A stretch of 64,000 nucleotides of DNA from Nocardia arthritidis NBRC 100137 (GCF_001612765.1 NZ_BDBB01000037.1:1-64000); one strand, 5' to 3'; positions 1 to 8,899 are shown, numbered from the stretch's first letter. A program made the numbers and translations. The notes: generated by a model not told the origin, from the sequence alone.

Positions 1-55
1 TCAGCCGGCCGAGCCGTCGCCGCGCCGCACCCGCGAGCTCGGAGGAGGGCTTCAT
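1..55 (-). CDS. ABC transporter permease, DppC/OppC-like (5' end only)
   Basis: Only the first 18 codons lie inside the window, running off its left edge. The ATG at 55 overlaps the stop of the upstream permease by four bases (ATGA), the usual coupling of DppB and DppC subunits. The visible residues are short and basic, as expected for the cytoplasmic N-terminus of a second permease. The assignment rests on position in the operon, not on recognisable sequence, so it is an inference. ATPase subunits would be expected further left, outside the window. Confidence 0.55.
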   Translation of the reverse strand, partial: MKPSSELAGAARRRLGRL

Positions 56-993
56 CGCCGCCCCCGCAACGACCAGCTGCGGATGCCGTCGGCGGCGGCC
101 AGCATGATCATGATGATCACCCCGGACAGCGCGACCACCGCGGCGACCACCGAGGTGTCCCGATCGGCCACCGAACCGGCCAGGACCGCACCGAGACCGG
201 GGTAGTTGAAGACGGTCTCCACCACCAGGGCCCCGCCGAGCAGCATCCCCACCGTGGTGGCGAAGCTGGCGACGATGGTCGGCAGCGCGAACGGCAGCAC
301 GTGCCGCGCCAGCACCATCCTGCTCGAAATTCCATCCAGCACAGCGCTTTCCACATGTGGCGCGAGCGCGGCTTCGGACAGGGCGGCACGCACCACCCTG
401 GTGTTCCAGCCGGCCTGGGGCAGTGCGAGCGCCAGTACCGGCAGCACCAGCATCTCGGGTCCGGCGGGCATCCCGGAACGGCCGGTGATGGTGACCGCGG
501 GAAGCCACCCGAGCGCCAGCGCGAACACCAGGATCAGCAGCGTGGAGATCACGAACTCGGGAACCGCCACGGCGGTAGTCGTCGTGGGCTGCAACACGCG
601 CGCGGCCACGCTGCCCGGACGCGTCGCCCACCACGCGCCGAGCGCGAGCGACGCGAGCACGGTCACCGCGAGGGCGAGCCCACCGAGCAGCAGCGTCGGC
701 GGGAACTTGTCGACGAGCAGGTCGTTGACCGGCCGTCCACGGGCGGTTCGCCCGAAATCACCGGTCACGACGCCCGATATCCAGTGCCAGAACCGCACCG
801 CCAGCGGGCGGTCCAGTCCGAGTTCGTGTTCTTTGGCCGCGATCTGCTCCGGCGTGGCCTCCCGGCCGAGGACGGCGCGTGCGGTATTGCCCGGCAGCAG
901 GTCCACCGCGACGAAGACGCACGCCAGCAGCGTCACCAGCAGGATGACGCGCCGGAGCAGGAGTCGCGCGAAGGAGATCACCCGGCCAGCCAA
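52..993 (-). CDS. Opp/Dpp-type ABC transporter permease (DppB family)
   Basis: A 313-residue inner-membrane permease that would form half of the channel of a peptide/nickel/opine-class importer. A first membrane segment lies near residues 15-35, followed by the DppB-type periplasmic stretch with GREATPEQIAAKEHELGLDRP, then five further hydrophobic segments. The cytoplasmic coupling region (residues ~205-240, AALAPHVESAVLDGISSRM) corresponds to the EAA loop. The start lies 16 bases inside the end of the substrate-binding protein gene, so the two are translationally coupled. The operon is divergent from a metallophore-like biosynthetic cluster and sits behind an iron box, which suggests metal-complex uptake rather than peptide nutrition. 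Length is normal for the family. Confidence 0.9.
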   Translation of the reverse strand: MAGRVISFARLLLRRVILLVTLLACVFVAVDLLPGNTARAVLGREATPEQIAAKEHELGLDRPLAVRFWHWISGVVTGDFGRTARGRPVNDLLVDKFPPTLLLGGLALAVTVLASLALGAWWATRPGSVAARVLQPTTTTAVAVPEFVISTLLILVFALALGWLPAVTITGRSGMPAGPEMLVLPVLALALPQAGWNTRVVRAALSEAALAPHVESAVLDGISSRMVLARHVLPFALPTIVASFATTVGMLLGGALVVETVFNYPGLGAVLAGSVADRDTSVVAAVVALSGVIIMIMLAAADGIRSWSLRGRR

Positions 994-2495
994 ACCCTTT
1001 CCAGTTGGACGCGCGCGAAGCCGCCGAGCGTCGGCAAGTCGCGCACCCGGGAAGCGGCGATGTCGATACCGTCGGCCATCCCCCAGACCAGGTATCCGCC
1101 GCGCTCGTACTGGATGCGCTGTAGTTCCCTGGCGGCCCGCTGATATTCCTCGTCGCTGTGCGCGCCGAGCGCTTTCGCCGTGGCCGCGTCGAACGCCGCG
1201 TCCTTGAAGGCGGTCTCGTTGCGATTCGATCCGCCCGCCAGCAACTTGCTCGCGAAGAAGAGCGTGGAATCGTTGGTGCCCCAGGAGATCGTGTACAGCG
1301 GCGCCTTCAGCCAGGTCTGGTCGTAGAAGGCGTTCGGCTCCTGGGTGACCACATCCAGCCGCACACCGATCTCGGCGAGCTGGGTGGCGATCACCTTCGC
1401 GGACTCGACCTCACCGGGCGCCTCGGCCTTGGTGACGAACGGATAGCCGCGCCCGGTATCGAAATTCGCTTCGCGCAGCAGCGCCGCGGCGCGGTCCACG
1501 TCACGGGTGCGCTGGGCGAGGGAGGTGTCGTAGAGCGGGTCGCCGGTGCCGAGGACGTCGTTGGCCACTGTTCCGTACCCGGAGTGCACCTGGTTGACCA
1601 GAGCTTTGCGGTCGACGCCGAGCCGCAGGGCGGTGCGCACGCGCGGGTCGGCGAACGGCCCGTCGGAGGTGCGCATGGCGACGCCGACCACCGTGTCGTT
1701 CGCGCGGCGCACGACTGTCAGGTCACCGCGCCCCTCGGCGGTGCGTCCCGCGATGGCGCCGACGTTCGAGGCGAGGTCGATCTGCCCGCCGAGCACCGCG
1801 TTGCCCAACGCGGTCACGCTCTCGAACATGGTGACCTCGATGGCATCCAGCGGCGGCGGCCCGCCGTGCCACTGCTCGTTGCGCACCAGCCGGGCGTTGC
1901 CGCCCTGATAGGACTCCAACCGGAACGGTCCGCTGCCGACCGCCTCGGTGAAATCGGTGCTGTCCTTCTTCACCGTGAAGGTCATCAACCGGACCAGCAG
2001 CGGCAGTTGGTTGTTCGGCTCGGGCACCGTGAGGACGACCCGGTTCGGCCCGTCGGCGGCGATGTCCTCCACGGCCACCGGCATTTTCGACGCGCCGCCG
2101 ACCGTGCGCAGCCTGCGCAGCGACCACACGACGTCCTCGGACGTCACCGGTGATCCGTCGTGGAAGGTCGCGTTCTCGGCCAGGGTGAAGCTCCAGCGCC
2201 GCCGATCGACATCCGGCTCCCAGCGAGTGGCCAGGCGCGGCACGACATTCGGGTTACCGCCCGGCACGGTGAGGGCGTCGTACACCAGGGAGGCGATCAG
2301 GAAGTCGCTGTCGTTGCTGAGGTTGGCGTGCGGGTCGCGTTCGATGCGAGCCGCGGTGCCGAGCGCGCCCACCCGCAGCGTGCCGCCGCGGCGCGCGGGG
2401 CCGGGCGAGTCCGCGCCGTCGGAACAGGCGGCTACCAGCAACACCGCCCCCGCTCCGAGACTCGACCGCAGCAGTCGCCGTCGATTCAAAACCAT
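978..2495 (-). CDS. extracellular solute-binding lipoprotein, family 5 (Opp/Dpp/Nik/Cnt class)
   Basis: A 505-residue surface lipoprotein that captures substrate for the adjacent permease. The N-terminus has a twin-arginine-like RRRLL motif, a hydrophobic core and a lipobox LVAAC with Cys24 as the lipidated residue. The mature part shows family-5 hallmarks: an early 'LVYDALT' segment, 'LATRWEPD', and 'FTLAENATFHDGSPVTSEDVVWSL'-type text around residues 120-145. Members of this family bind peptides, nickel or opine-type metallophores such as staphylopine. The promoter region carries an IdeR-like box 58 bases upstream of the start, so iron repression is likely. Its substrate is inferred from the neighbours: the divergent cluster could make the ligand. 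Confidence 0.9.
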   Translation of the reverse strand: MVLNRRRLLRSSLGAGAVLLVAACSDGADSPGPARRGGTLRVGALGTAARIERDPHANLSNDSDFLIASLVYDALTVPGGNPNVVPRLATRWEPDVDRRRWSFTLAENATFHDGSPVTSEDVVWSLRRLRTVGGASKMPVAVEDIAADGPNRVVLTVPEPNNQLPLLVRLMTFTVKKDSTDFTEAVGSGPFRLESYQGGNARLVRNEQWHGGPPPLDAIEVTMFESVTALGNAVLGGQIDLASNVGAIAGRTAEGRGDLTVVRRANDTVVGVAMRTSDGPFADPRVRTALRLGVDRKALVNQVHSGYGTVANDVLGTGDPLYDTSLAQRTRDVDRAAALLREANFDTGRGYPFVTKAEAPGEVESAKVIATQLAEIGVRLDVVTQEPNAFYDQTWLKAPLYTISWGTNDSTLFFASKLLAGGSNRNETAFKDAAFDAATAKALGAHSDEEYQRAARELQRIQYERGGYLVWGMADGIDIAASRVRDLPTLGGFARVQLERVWLAG

Positions 2496-2553
2496 TGCGC
2501 TGCCCTCATTCCTGAACCGAACCCATCTCGGTACCGCCCACCCAGTGTATTGA

Positions 2554-2572
2554 TCAGGACAGGCTAGCCTAA
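2554..2572 (-). promoter_or_regulatory. IdeR/DtxR-like iron box for the ABC importer operon
   Basis: On the minus strand this reads TTAGGCTAGCCTGTCCTGA. It matches the 19-bp IdeR consensus TWAGGTWAGSCTWACCTWA at about 15 of 19 positions, with the left half-site nearly perfect. It ends 58 bases upstream of the lipoprotein start, a normal operator position. A second box in the same intergenic region serves the opposite unit. Binding itself is inferred. Confidence 0.7.
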
Positions 2573-2723
2573 TGGATTGCGCGACTCGCCGATTCCGGCA
2601 CCGAAACGGCAGCGCAAGGGCGTATCGCCCGCAAACTCCCGGATCGAGTGCGAGCGCCGTCCGCCGACCGCCGGCCCGGACCGAAGCGCGGTTATACGAT
2701 CCGGCTACTTTTCGCCGACTCGC

Positions 2724-2742
2724 TTAGGTAAGCCTTGCTTCA
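2724..2742 (+). promoter_or_regulatory. IdeR/DtxR-like iron box for the biosynthetic operon
   Basis: The sequence TTAGGTAAGCCTTGCTTCA matches the IdeR consensus at about 16 of 19 positions, with a perfect left half-site. It lies 75 bases upstream of the hydroxylase start. Iron-loaded IdeR would repress the rightward operon. Together with the box at 2554-2572 it puts importer and biosynthesis under one metal signal. Confidence 0.75.
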
Positions 2743-2817
2743 CTACAGCGGAAGGGATACCTTCGCATACAGAATGCGACCCCTGCTTTTCGAACCGATG
2801 CGAAGAAGGGACTCTTG

Positions 2818-3975
2818 GTGAAAAGCGTTCTCTCCGAACGTAAGACGCTTCACCCACAAGACCTCGAACGACGTGAGATGTCCGCGGAGGCGGGCCGGGC
2901 GGTGCGGGAGCTCGCCCGAGCGATATCCGCCACACTCGATCACACGCTCACCGACCCGGCCACCGCCGCGCGCACCCTCACCGACCCGGCGATCATCGAA
3001 CGCATCGTTGCGGGCGCCGCGGAACTCCCGGCCGAGGTGCGCCACGCCATGCGTCCGCCGGCCACCGCGGCAGGCGCTGCCGTCATCAGCCGTCTTCCGC
3101 TGGCGGACAACGAATTCGGTCCCACTCCGCCGAGCTGGCGCGAGGCGGCGAGCTGGAGCGGCGATCCGGTGCGCCGCGCGTGTTCGTTCGAACTCGACTT
3201 GGTCATGCTCTTGCTCGCGCGCAGTGCGGGTGAGCCGTTCGGCTGGCAGGGACAGCAGGGCGGACGGCTGGTCAACAACATCGTTCCCGCGGCCGGTCAC
3301 GAATACGAACAGTCCGGCGCCAGCAGCGAAGTGCTACTGAGTCCGCACACCGAAGACGCCTTCCATCCGCAACGCGCCCACATACTGATGCTCGGTTGCC
3401 TGCGCAACCCGGACTCGGTGGGCACCACCGTGTCGTCGGTGCGCCGAATCGAACTCAGCACCGAGCAGCGCGCATTGCTCAGCACTCCCGCCCTGCCGAT
3501 CCTGCCGGACGTCTCCTACGGCGACGGACACGAAAACTACTCCGCCGCAGCGATTCCGACGCTATGGAGCGCTGCGGGGCCGGACCGGCAGACACTGCGC
3601 TACGACCCCGCATACACTCCGCTCGCCGAGGCGGACGCCGAATACCGGGCGGCCTACGAACAACTCGCCGCCGAACTCGAACGCGTCTGTGTGACTGCCA
3701 CGTTGTCCCCCGGTGAGTTGTTGTTGGTGGACAACGACGTCGCCGTGCACGGCCGGGTACCGTTCACCGCGCGATACGACGGCACCGACCGATGGCTCAA
3801 GCGAGTGAACATTCGGCTTCCGGAACGACAGCGGCGGGCCGAGGAAGCCGACGAGAATGGCTACGGCCAACAAATCGTGGCCCCGTTCCGGACGGCGGAC
3901 ACCCCGCCGGTCGCGAGCGGCACTCATGAGCGGGATGCAGTACGACATGATCGAGGACCCCTTGAGCACGCGTGA
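2818..3975 (+). CDS. Fe(II)/2-oxoglutarate-dependent amino-acid hydroxylase, VioC/AsnO-like
   Basis: A 385-residue oxygenase of the clavaminate-synthase/TauD superfamily. These enzymes hydroxylate free amino acids such as arginine (VioC) or asparagine (AsnO), using non-haem iron and 2-oxoglutarate. The facial triad is visible: His177 and Glu179 in SPHTEDAFHP and His311 in DNDVAVHGRVPF, with an arginine in WLKRVNIRLP about 18 residues later to hold 2-oxoglutarate. A GTG at 2818 (or TTG at 2815) follows an AGAAGGGA ribosome site; an ATG at 2878 is a less likely alternative. It is the first gene of an iron-box operon with Dap-forming enzymes, so it probably tailors an amino-acid building block. 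The exact substrate cannot be read from sequence. Confidence 0.8.
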   Translation: MKSVLSERKTLHPQDLERREMSAEAGRAVRELARAISATLDHTLTDPATAARTLTDPAIIERIVAGAAELPAEVRHAMRPPATAAGAAVISRLPLADNEFGPTPPSWREAASWSGDPVRRACSFELDLVMLLLARSAGEPFGWQGQQGGRLVNNIVPAAGHEYEQSGASSEVLLSPHTEDAFHPQRAHILMLGCLRNPDSVGTTVSSVRRIELSTEQRALLSTPALPILPDVSYGDGHENYSAAAIPTLWSAAGPDRQTLRYDPAYTPLAEADAEYRAAYEQLAAELERVCVTATLSPGELLLVDNDVAVHGRVPFTARYDGTDRWLKRVNIRLPERQRRAEEADENGYGQQIVAPFRTADTPPVASGTHERDAVRHDRGPLEHA

Positions 3976-4957
3976 CCGAAGCACACCTTTGCGGGTGTTG
4001 AGCCGCAGCGATCTCGCCGACGTGCCGATCACACCGGCCGCGGTGGTGCGCGCGGTGGAGGAGGCGTATCTCGCCTTCGCGGCGGGCGATTCGGACAATC
4101 CGCGCAAACTCAGCGTCGCGAACCCGGACGGCTGGTCGGTCGCCTACGCCATGCTCGGCCGGGACGGTCGCAGGCGCGTGGTGGCGATGAAGACCTCCTA
4201 CAAGTTCGACCCCGGCCACGATCGCAGCACCAAGCGGTACTACACGACCATCACGCTCTATGACGACAGCACCGGTGCTCCGATCGCGATGATGGACTGC
4301 GCCCGGGTCGGCGCGTTGCGCACGCCCGCGGTGTCGGCGCTGCTGGTGCGCGAGACGATCCGGCGCGGCGCGGCGAGCGTGCTGCTGATCGGCACCGGCA
4401 CCCAGGGCCGCAACGCCCTGCCGCATCTGCTCGCCGCCAACCCGCAGCTGCGCAAACTGATGGTCTACGGCACCCACCCCGAGGGACTGGAAGCCGTGCA
4501 CCGCGGGCTCGCCGAGCATCATCCGCACGCCCTGCTCGAGACCGTGACCGATCCCCGCGCCGCGGCGGCCACGGCCGATGTCGTGCTGGCCACCGCGGGC
4601 CCGGCCACCGAGGTGGCGCTCGAATCCGAGAATCTGGCCCCGGGTTCGGTGGCGGTGCTGGTCGGTTACGGACTCGCCCCCTCGACGCTGGCGGATGCCG
4701 ATCGCGTGATCGCGACCAGCGCCGAGCAGATGGCGCTGACCGGCACCGACATGGCAGGACCGGACGGCGTGCTGCGCGCGGTGGACGCCGAACTGCCGCA
4801 GATCCTGAATCGCCGTGCGGTAGCGCGCCGCTCGGACGACGAACGTGTCTTCGTCTACAACAGCGGACTGGTGCTGACCGACATCGCGGTGGCCCACGCG
4901 CTGGCCGAGCGGGCGATCGCGGAGGGCCGGGGTACGGAGGTGCCGCTGTGGGACTAG
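3926..4957 (+). CDS. ornithine cyclodeaminase/mu-crystallin family dehydrogenase, SbnB-like
   Basis: An NAD-dependent enzyme related to SbnB (and VioK), which oxidatively splits N-(1-amino-1-carboxyethyl)glutamate into L-2,3-diaminopropionate and 2-oxoglutarate. The conserved region starts at LRVLSRSDLADVPIT. It includes the substrate-binding KTSYKFDPGH stretch, the 'ALRTPAVSALL' motif after 'MMDCARVGA', and the nucleotide-binding LLIGTGTQGRNALPHL. The start is uncertain: ATGs at 3926, 3935 and 3947 are in frame, all inside the end of the hydroxylase gene, so coupling is likely whichever is used. An SbnA-like partner lies two genes downstream, which strongly supports Dap synthesis. A plain ornithine cyclodeaminase is the alternative. 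Confidence 0.82.
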   Translation: MSGMQYDMIEDPLSTRDRSTPLRVLSRSDLADVPITPAAVVRAVEEAYLAFAAGDSDNPRKLSVANPDGWSVAYAMLGRDGRRRVVAMKTSYKFDPGHDRSTKRYYTTITLYDDSTGAPIAMMDCARVGALRTPAVSALLVRETIRRGAASVLLIGTGTQGRNALPHLLAANPQLRKLMVYGTHPEGLEAVHRGLAEHHPHALLETVTDPRAAAATADVVLATAGPATEVALESENLAPGSVAVLVGYGLAPSTLADADRVIATSAEQMALTGTDMAGPDGVLRAVDAELPQILNRRAVARRSDDERVFVYNSGLVLTDIAVAHALAERAIAEGRGTEVPLWD

Positions 4958-4973
4958 CGCAGGGAGGCACGCG

Positions 4974-6356
4974 GTGGAACTAGAACATTCGAGTATCGCC
5001 GTGGAGCCGGGGGCCGACGCGAACGCGCACGAGTCGATCAGCGCGCCACCGATGCCCGCGCATCTCGACCCGTGGGAGCGCCGCCTGCTCGCCGATCCGA
5101 ACCTGCTCGGTGACCTGTCTTTCGCGATGAGCGGCCCGTTCCACGTGATGTATCCGGCACGGGTCGGCCACAACATCCGCGCCTTCCGCGCCGCTTTCAC
5201 CCGCGCCGGAGTGCACGGCACGATCTACTACGGCAAGAAGGCGAACAAGGCCGCCTGTGCGGCGCGGGCGTGCGCGGAACACGGCGCGGGCGTCGACGTC
5301 GCCAGCGTCGGCGAGCTGACCGCCGCGCTGGCGCAGGGTGTGCGCGGCCCCGAGCTCATGGTGACCGGCCCGGCCAAGGCGGACGATCTGCTGTGGCTGG
5401 CCGCCCGGCACGGTTCGCTGATCGCCGTGGACAACCTCGGCGAACTCGAGCGGCTCGCCGCGCTGACGTCTCCCGGGGAGCCTGCGCGCGTGCTGCTGCG
5501 AGTGCTGCCCGCGGCCTCGGCCAGCCGATTCGGCATGACATCCGGCGAAATCGAGGAGGCGCTGGCGCTGTGCGGCGCTCACGCAACCATCCGGCTGGAA
5601 GGCTTCAGTTTCCACCTGTCCGGCTACGACGCGGTCGCGCGGGCGGAATTGGCGGGCGAGCTGATCGCCCGCTGCCTGCACGCGCGCACACTGGGGCATC
5701 CGGCCACCACCGTGTCGATCGGCGGAGGCTTCGGCGTCGACTACGTTCCGGCGGACGCCGCCCTGGAGTTCACCGCGGGGATGGGCAGGCAGTGGTTCCA
5801 CTCCGGGAAGTCCTTCGATTCGTACTACCCGTACCACTTTCCGGTGCCCGGCGCGGCCATGCTCACACAGATCCTCGACCACGACGATCTCGCCGGGCGA
5901 CTGCGCGACAACGCCGTGCGCCTGGCGATCGAACCGGGCCGCGCGCTGCTCGCGCACGCGGGCTGCACCGTCTTCCGCGTGCAGGGCGGCAAGACCAGGC
6001 ACGCACACGGCAAGCCCTACCGGTTGCTCACCGTCGACGGCACCAGTCTCAGCCTCTCGGAGCAATGGTTCGACAGCGAGTACCTGCCCGATCCGGTGCT
6101 GTGGCCCGCGCGGCCCGGCGCGGTGACGCCGACGTGCGTCGGTGCGGCCAGTTGTCTGGATTCCGACATGCTGAGCTGGCGCCGGGTGCCGCTGCCGCGC
6201 CCCGCCGAAGTCGGTGACCTGCTGATCTACCCCAATACGGCGGGCTATCAGATGGATTCGAACGAGTCCGCCTTCCACGAACTCCCCATCCCCCCGAAAG
6301 TCGTACTGCACGACGCACCCGGCGAGCGCTTCCGCTGGACCCGCGACGGTAGCTGA
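4974..6356 (+). CDS. PLP-dependent fold-III decarboxylase, SbnH/PvsE/AcsE-like
   Basis: A 460-residue decarboxylase of the alanine-racemase-fold family that includes diaminopimelate decarboxylase and the siderophore enzymes SbnH, PvsE and AcsE. The PLP lysine is Lys89 in YYGKKANK, the phosphate-binding glycines are in SIGGGFGVDY, 'EPGRALL' follows at about residue 320, and the catalytic Cys394 is in CVGAASCLDSD. A GTG at 4974 follows GGGAGG at seven bases' spacing and sits 16 bases after the SbnB-like stop. SbnH acts on a citrate-Dap conjugate, but no condensing NIS synthetase is visible here, so the substrate may be free or hydroxylated Dap, or the partner gene may lie elsewhere. Confidence 0.82.
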   Translation: MELEHSSIAVEPGADANAHESISAPPMPAHLDPWERRLLADPNLLGDLSFAMSGPFHVMYPARVGHNIRAFRAAFTRAGVHGTIYYGKKANKAACAARACAEHGAGVDVASVGELTAALAQGVRGPELMVTGPAKADDLLWLAARHGSLIAVDNLGELERLAALTSPGEPARVLLRVLPAASASRFGMTSGEIEEALALCGAHATIRLEGFSFHLSGYDAVARAELAGELIARCLHARTLGHPATTVSIGGGFGVDYVPADAALEFTAGMGRQWFHSGKSFDSYYPYHFPVPGAAMLTQILDHDDLAGRLRDNAVRLAIEPGRALLAHAGCTVFRVQGGKTRHAHGKPYRLLTVDGTSLSLSEQWFDSEYLPDPVLWPARPGAVTPTCVGAASCLDSDMLSWRRVPLPRPAEVGDLLIYPNTAGYQMDSNESAFHELPIPPKVVLHDAPGERFRWTRDGS

Positions 6357-6390
6357 CCCCGACTTCCCCGACCCGAACCAGGAGACATCA

Positions 6391-7422
6391 ATGCCGCTCG
6401 TCACGCGCGTGACGGATCTGATCGGTCGCACGCCGCTGTTCGAGCTCGCGGCCACCGCGACGGGCACCCGCCTGCTACTCAAACTCGAGCAGTTCAACCC
6501 GACCGGCGCGGCCAAGATCAGGATGGCGCGCGAAATGGTGCTCGATGCCGAGCGTCGCGGTTTGCTGCGCAGTGGCGGACATATCATCGAGTCCACGTCC
6601 GGCAATACCGGGCTCGGCCTGGCGGTAGTCGCCGCCGAACGTGGGTATCGCTTCACCGCAGTGGTCGACCATCACGCATGTAAGGACAAACTGCGCGCGA
6701 TGCGGGCAATGGGTGCGGAACTCGTGTACGTCGCCGACGAGGGCGACGACAATCTCGCCACCTCGGCACGGGAGGACCTGGCCGCGGCGATGGCGGCCGA
6801 GCGCGCCGACGCGTTCTTCACCGAGCAGCACAACAACGACGCCAACGCGATGGGCTACTACCCGGTGGCGGAGGAATTGCTCGAGGACGTCGAGCGGGTC
6901 GACATCCTGCTGTCCGCGGTGGGAACCGGAGGTTCGCTGTTCGGCACCGCGACCCGGCTGCGCCAGCTCGGCTGTCCGCCCTACGTGATCGGCGTCGAGC
7001 CGGTCGGTTCGATCGCCTTCGGCGGGCCCGGCGGCCCGTACTGGCAGTCGGGCACCGGCACTCCGCCGGGGGCCACCATCGGCACCGCCGTCGACTATTC
7101 GCTGCTGGACGAGGGCGTGAAGGTCTCCGACGCGGCGGCCTTCGCCACCGCCCGGGCGGTGGCGGCCGAACTCGGCCTGATGATCGGCGGGTCGGCGGGC
7201 GGTTCGGTGCACGCCGGGCTGACCCGGCTCGAGAACTTCCCGCCTGGCTCGACCGTGGTCACCATCGTCTGCGACGGCGGGGAGAAATACCTGGACACGG
7301 TGTTCGACGACGACTGGATGAACGAGCGCGACCTGCTCGACGCCGACGCCGAACGCGAGGTCGCGGAGCTGCTGCGGCGCTACACGCCCGCTGCCAGGAA
7401 CACTCTGGTGCAAGCGCGGTGA
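6391..7422 (+). CDS. PLP-dependent N-(2-amino-2-carboxyethyl)glutamate synthase, SbnA-like
   Basis: A 343-residue member of the cysteine-synthase (fold II) family. SbnA and VioB condense O-phosphoserine with glutamate to form the substrate of SbnB. The PLP lysine is Lys42 in NPTGAAKIRMA, the SGNTG loop is at residues 70-74, and GTGGS binds the PLP phosphate. An ATG after AGGAGAC is well placed. Ordinary cysteine synthases normally sit with serine acetyltransferase; here the pairing with an SbnB-like gene argues for diaminopropionate synthesis. A cystathionine or cysteine synthase role cannot be excluded on sequence alone. Confidence 0.82.
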   Translation: MPLVTRVTDLIGRTPLFELAATATGTRLLLKLEQFNPTGAAKIRMAREMVLDAERRGLLRSGGHIIESTSGNTGLGLAVVAAERGYRFTAVVDHHACKDKLRAMRAMGAELVYVADEGDDNLATSAREDLAAAMAAERADAFFTEQHNNDANAMGYYPVAEELLEDVERVDILLSAVGTGGSLFGTATRLRQLGCPPYVIGVEPVGSIAFGGPGGPYWQSGTGTPPGATIGTAVDYSLLDEGVKVSDAAAFATARAVAAELGLMIGGSAGGSVHAGLTRLENFPPGSTVVTIVCDGGEKYLDTVFDDDWMNERDLLDADAEREVAELLRRYTPAARNTLVQAR

Positions 7423-7495
7423 GGTCCGGTCGCTCGTACCGCACGACGTTGCGCCCGCGCGGGACCGCACTCCCGCCTTCTGCGAAGGAGAACCG

Positions 7496-8899
7496 GTGAT
7501 CGCGACGAGTTTCCGCGGCGACGGCGGCCGGCTCACCGCGCTCGCGACGCCGATCGCGCTGACCCAGCTGGCCCAGATCGCGGTGTCCACCACCAACATC
7601 GCGCTGATGGGCACGCTCGGCGTGCGGCAGGTGGCCGCGGGCGGCCTGGCGATCGTGCTGTTCAACCAGATCCGCACCATGTGCGTCGGTTTGATCACCG
7701 GCAGCGGCAACCAGATCGCCACCGCCGTGAGCGCGGCGGGCAAGCGCGGCGACTCGCCGGATCCGGAGATCCGCGACCTGCTGCGCTCGAGCTTCCTGAT
7801 CGCAACGGTCGCCGGTCTGCTCGGCGGCGCGGTGCTGATCGGGCTGGGCTGGGTGCTGCCGTGGCTCGGGCAGGACCCGGGCGTGCTCGCCGACGCCCGT
7901 CCCCTGCTGGTGGCGCTAGCACCGGGCCTGCTGCCCTGCCTGTGGTTCCAGGTGCTGCGCCAATACACGGTCGGCATGCAGCGCCCGCAGGCGCTGTTGC
8001 TGGTGACGCTCGGCTCGGTGGCGCTGAACCTGCTGCTGGCCCTCGGCTTCATCCACGGCAAGGGCGGGCTGCCCGAGCTCGGACTGACCGGTATCGGCGT
8101 CGCGACCTCGCTCGTCTTCCTGATCACCTTCGGCGTGTTCTGGGCGATGGTGTGGCGTGACGAGGAACTCGGCCGCACCCTGCCCGTGACGCCGCTGCCG
8201 GTGCGGCTGAGCACCGTGCGCGCCGAGCTGAAACTGGGCGCGCCGATCGCGTTGACCTACGGCTCGGAGGCGGGCATGTTCTCGGTTCTCGCCCTGGTCA
8301 TGGGCAGCATCGGCCCCGCGGCGCTGGCCGCGCACAACGTCGTCTACCAGATCATCTACATCGTCTTCCAAGTCGCGATCGGTTTGTCGCACGGCGCGTC
8401 GATCCTGGTCAGCCACGCGGTCGCGCGGGACGAACACGCGCACGCCCGCGCGCTGGCCTGGCTCGCGCTGCGGCACGCCGCGGTGATCGCGGCGGTGACC
8501 GGCGCGATATACGTCGTCGCCCCCGATCTGGTGCTGCGGCCCTTCCTGGATTCCTCGGATGCCGACACCATCCGGGTCGCGCACAGCCTGCTGCTGATCG
8601 GCATCGTGCTGCAATTCTTCGACGCCGCCCAGAACATCGGCAACGGTTTGCTGCGCGGGCTCAAGGCGACCAACGCGGGCTTCCGGCTCTCGCTGATCGG
8701 CTACTGGGGCGTGGGCCTGCCCGTCGCCCTGCTGCTGGCCTACCCCGCGGGTCTCGGCGCGGCAGGCGTCTGGTGGGGCCTCACCGCCGGCCTGGCCACC
8801 ACCGCAATCCTCATGCTGCGCCGCTACTTCGCCTTGCTCGGAGAGCGGGAACGCGACCGGCCCCACGTGCTCCCGGAAACGCTCACCACGCCGAGCTGA
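7496..8899 (+). CDS. MATE family efflux transporter
   Basis: A 467-residue multidrug-and-toxin-extrusion (NorM/DinF class) membrane protein with about twelve hydrophobic segments in two similar halves. MATE carriers use sodium or proton gradients to expel small polar or cationic molecules. A GTG start at 7496 follows GAAGGAGA. It is the last gene of the iron-box operon, 73 bases after the SbnA-like gene, so it is the natural candidate exporter of the pathway product. Typical iron-chelator clusters use MFS or RND exporters; a MATE exporter is less usual and fits a small, charged product. Confidence 0.85.
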   Translation: MIATSFRGDGGRLTALATPIALTQLAQIAVSTTNIALMGTLGVRQVAAGGLAIVLFNQIRTMCVGLITGSGNQIATAVSAAGKRGDSPDPEIRDLLRSSFLIATVAGLLGGAVLIGLGWVLPWLGQDPGVLADARPLLVALAPGLLPCLWFQVLRQYTVGMQRPQALLLVTLGSVALNLLLALGFIHGKGGLPELGLTGIGVATSLVFLITFGVFWAMVWRDEELGRTLPVTPLPVRLSTVRAELKLGAPIALTYGSEAGMFSVLALVMGSIGPAALAAHNVVYQIIYIVFQVAIGLSHGASILVSHAVARDEHAHARALAWLALRHAAVIAAVTGAIYVVAPDLVLRPFLDSSDADTIRVAHSLLLIGIVLQFFDAAQNIGNGLLRGLKATNAGFRLSLIGYWGVGLPVALLLAYPAGLGAAGVWWGLTAGLATTAILMLRRYFALLGERERDRPHVLPETLTTPS

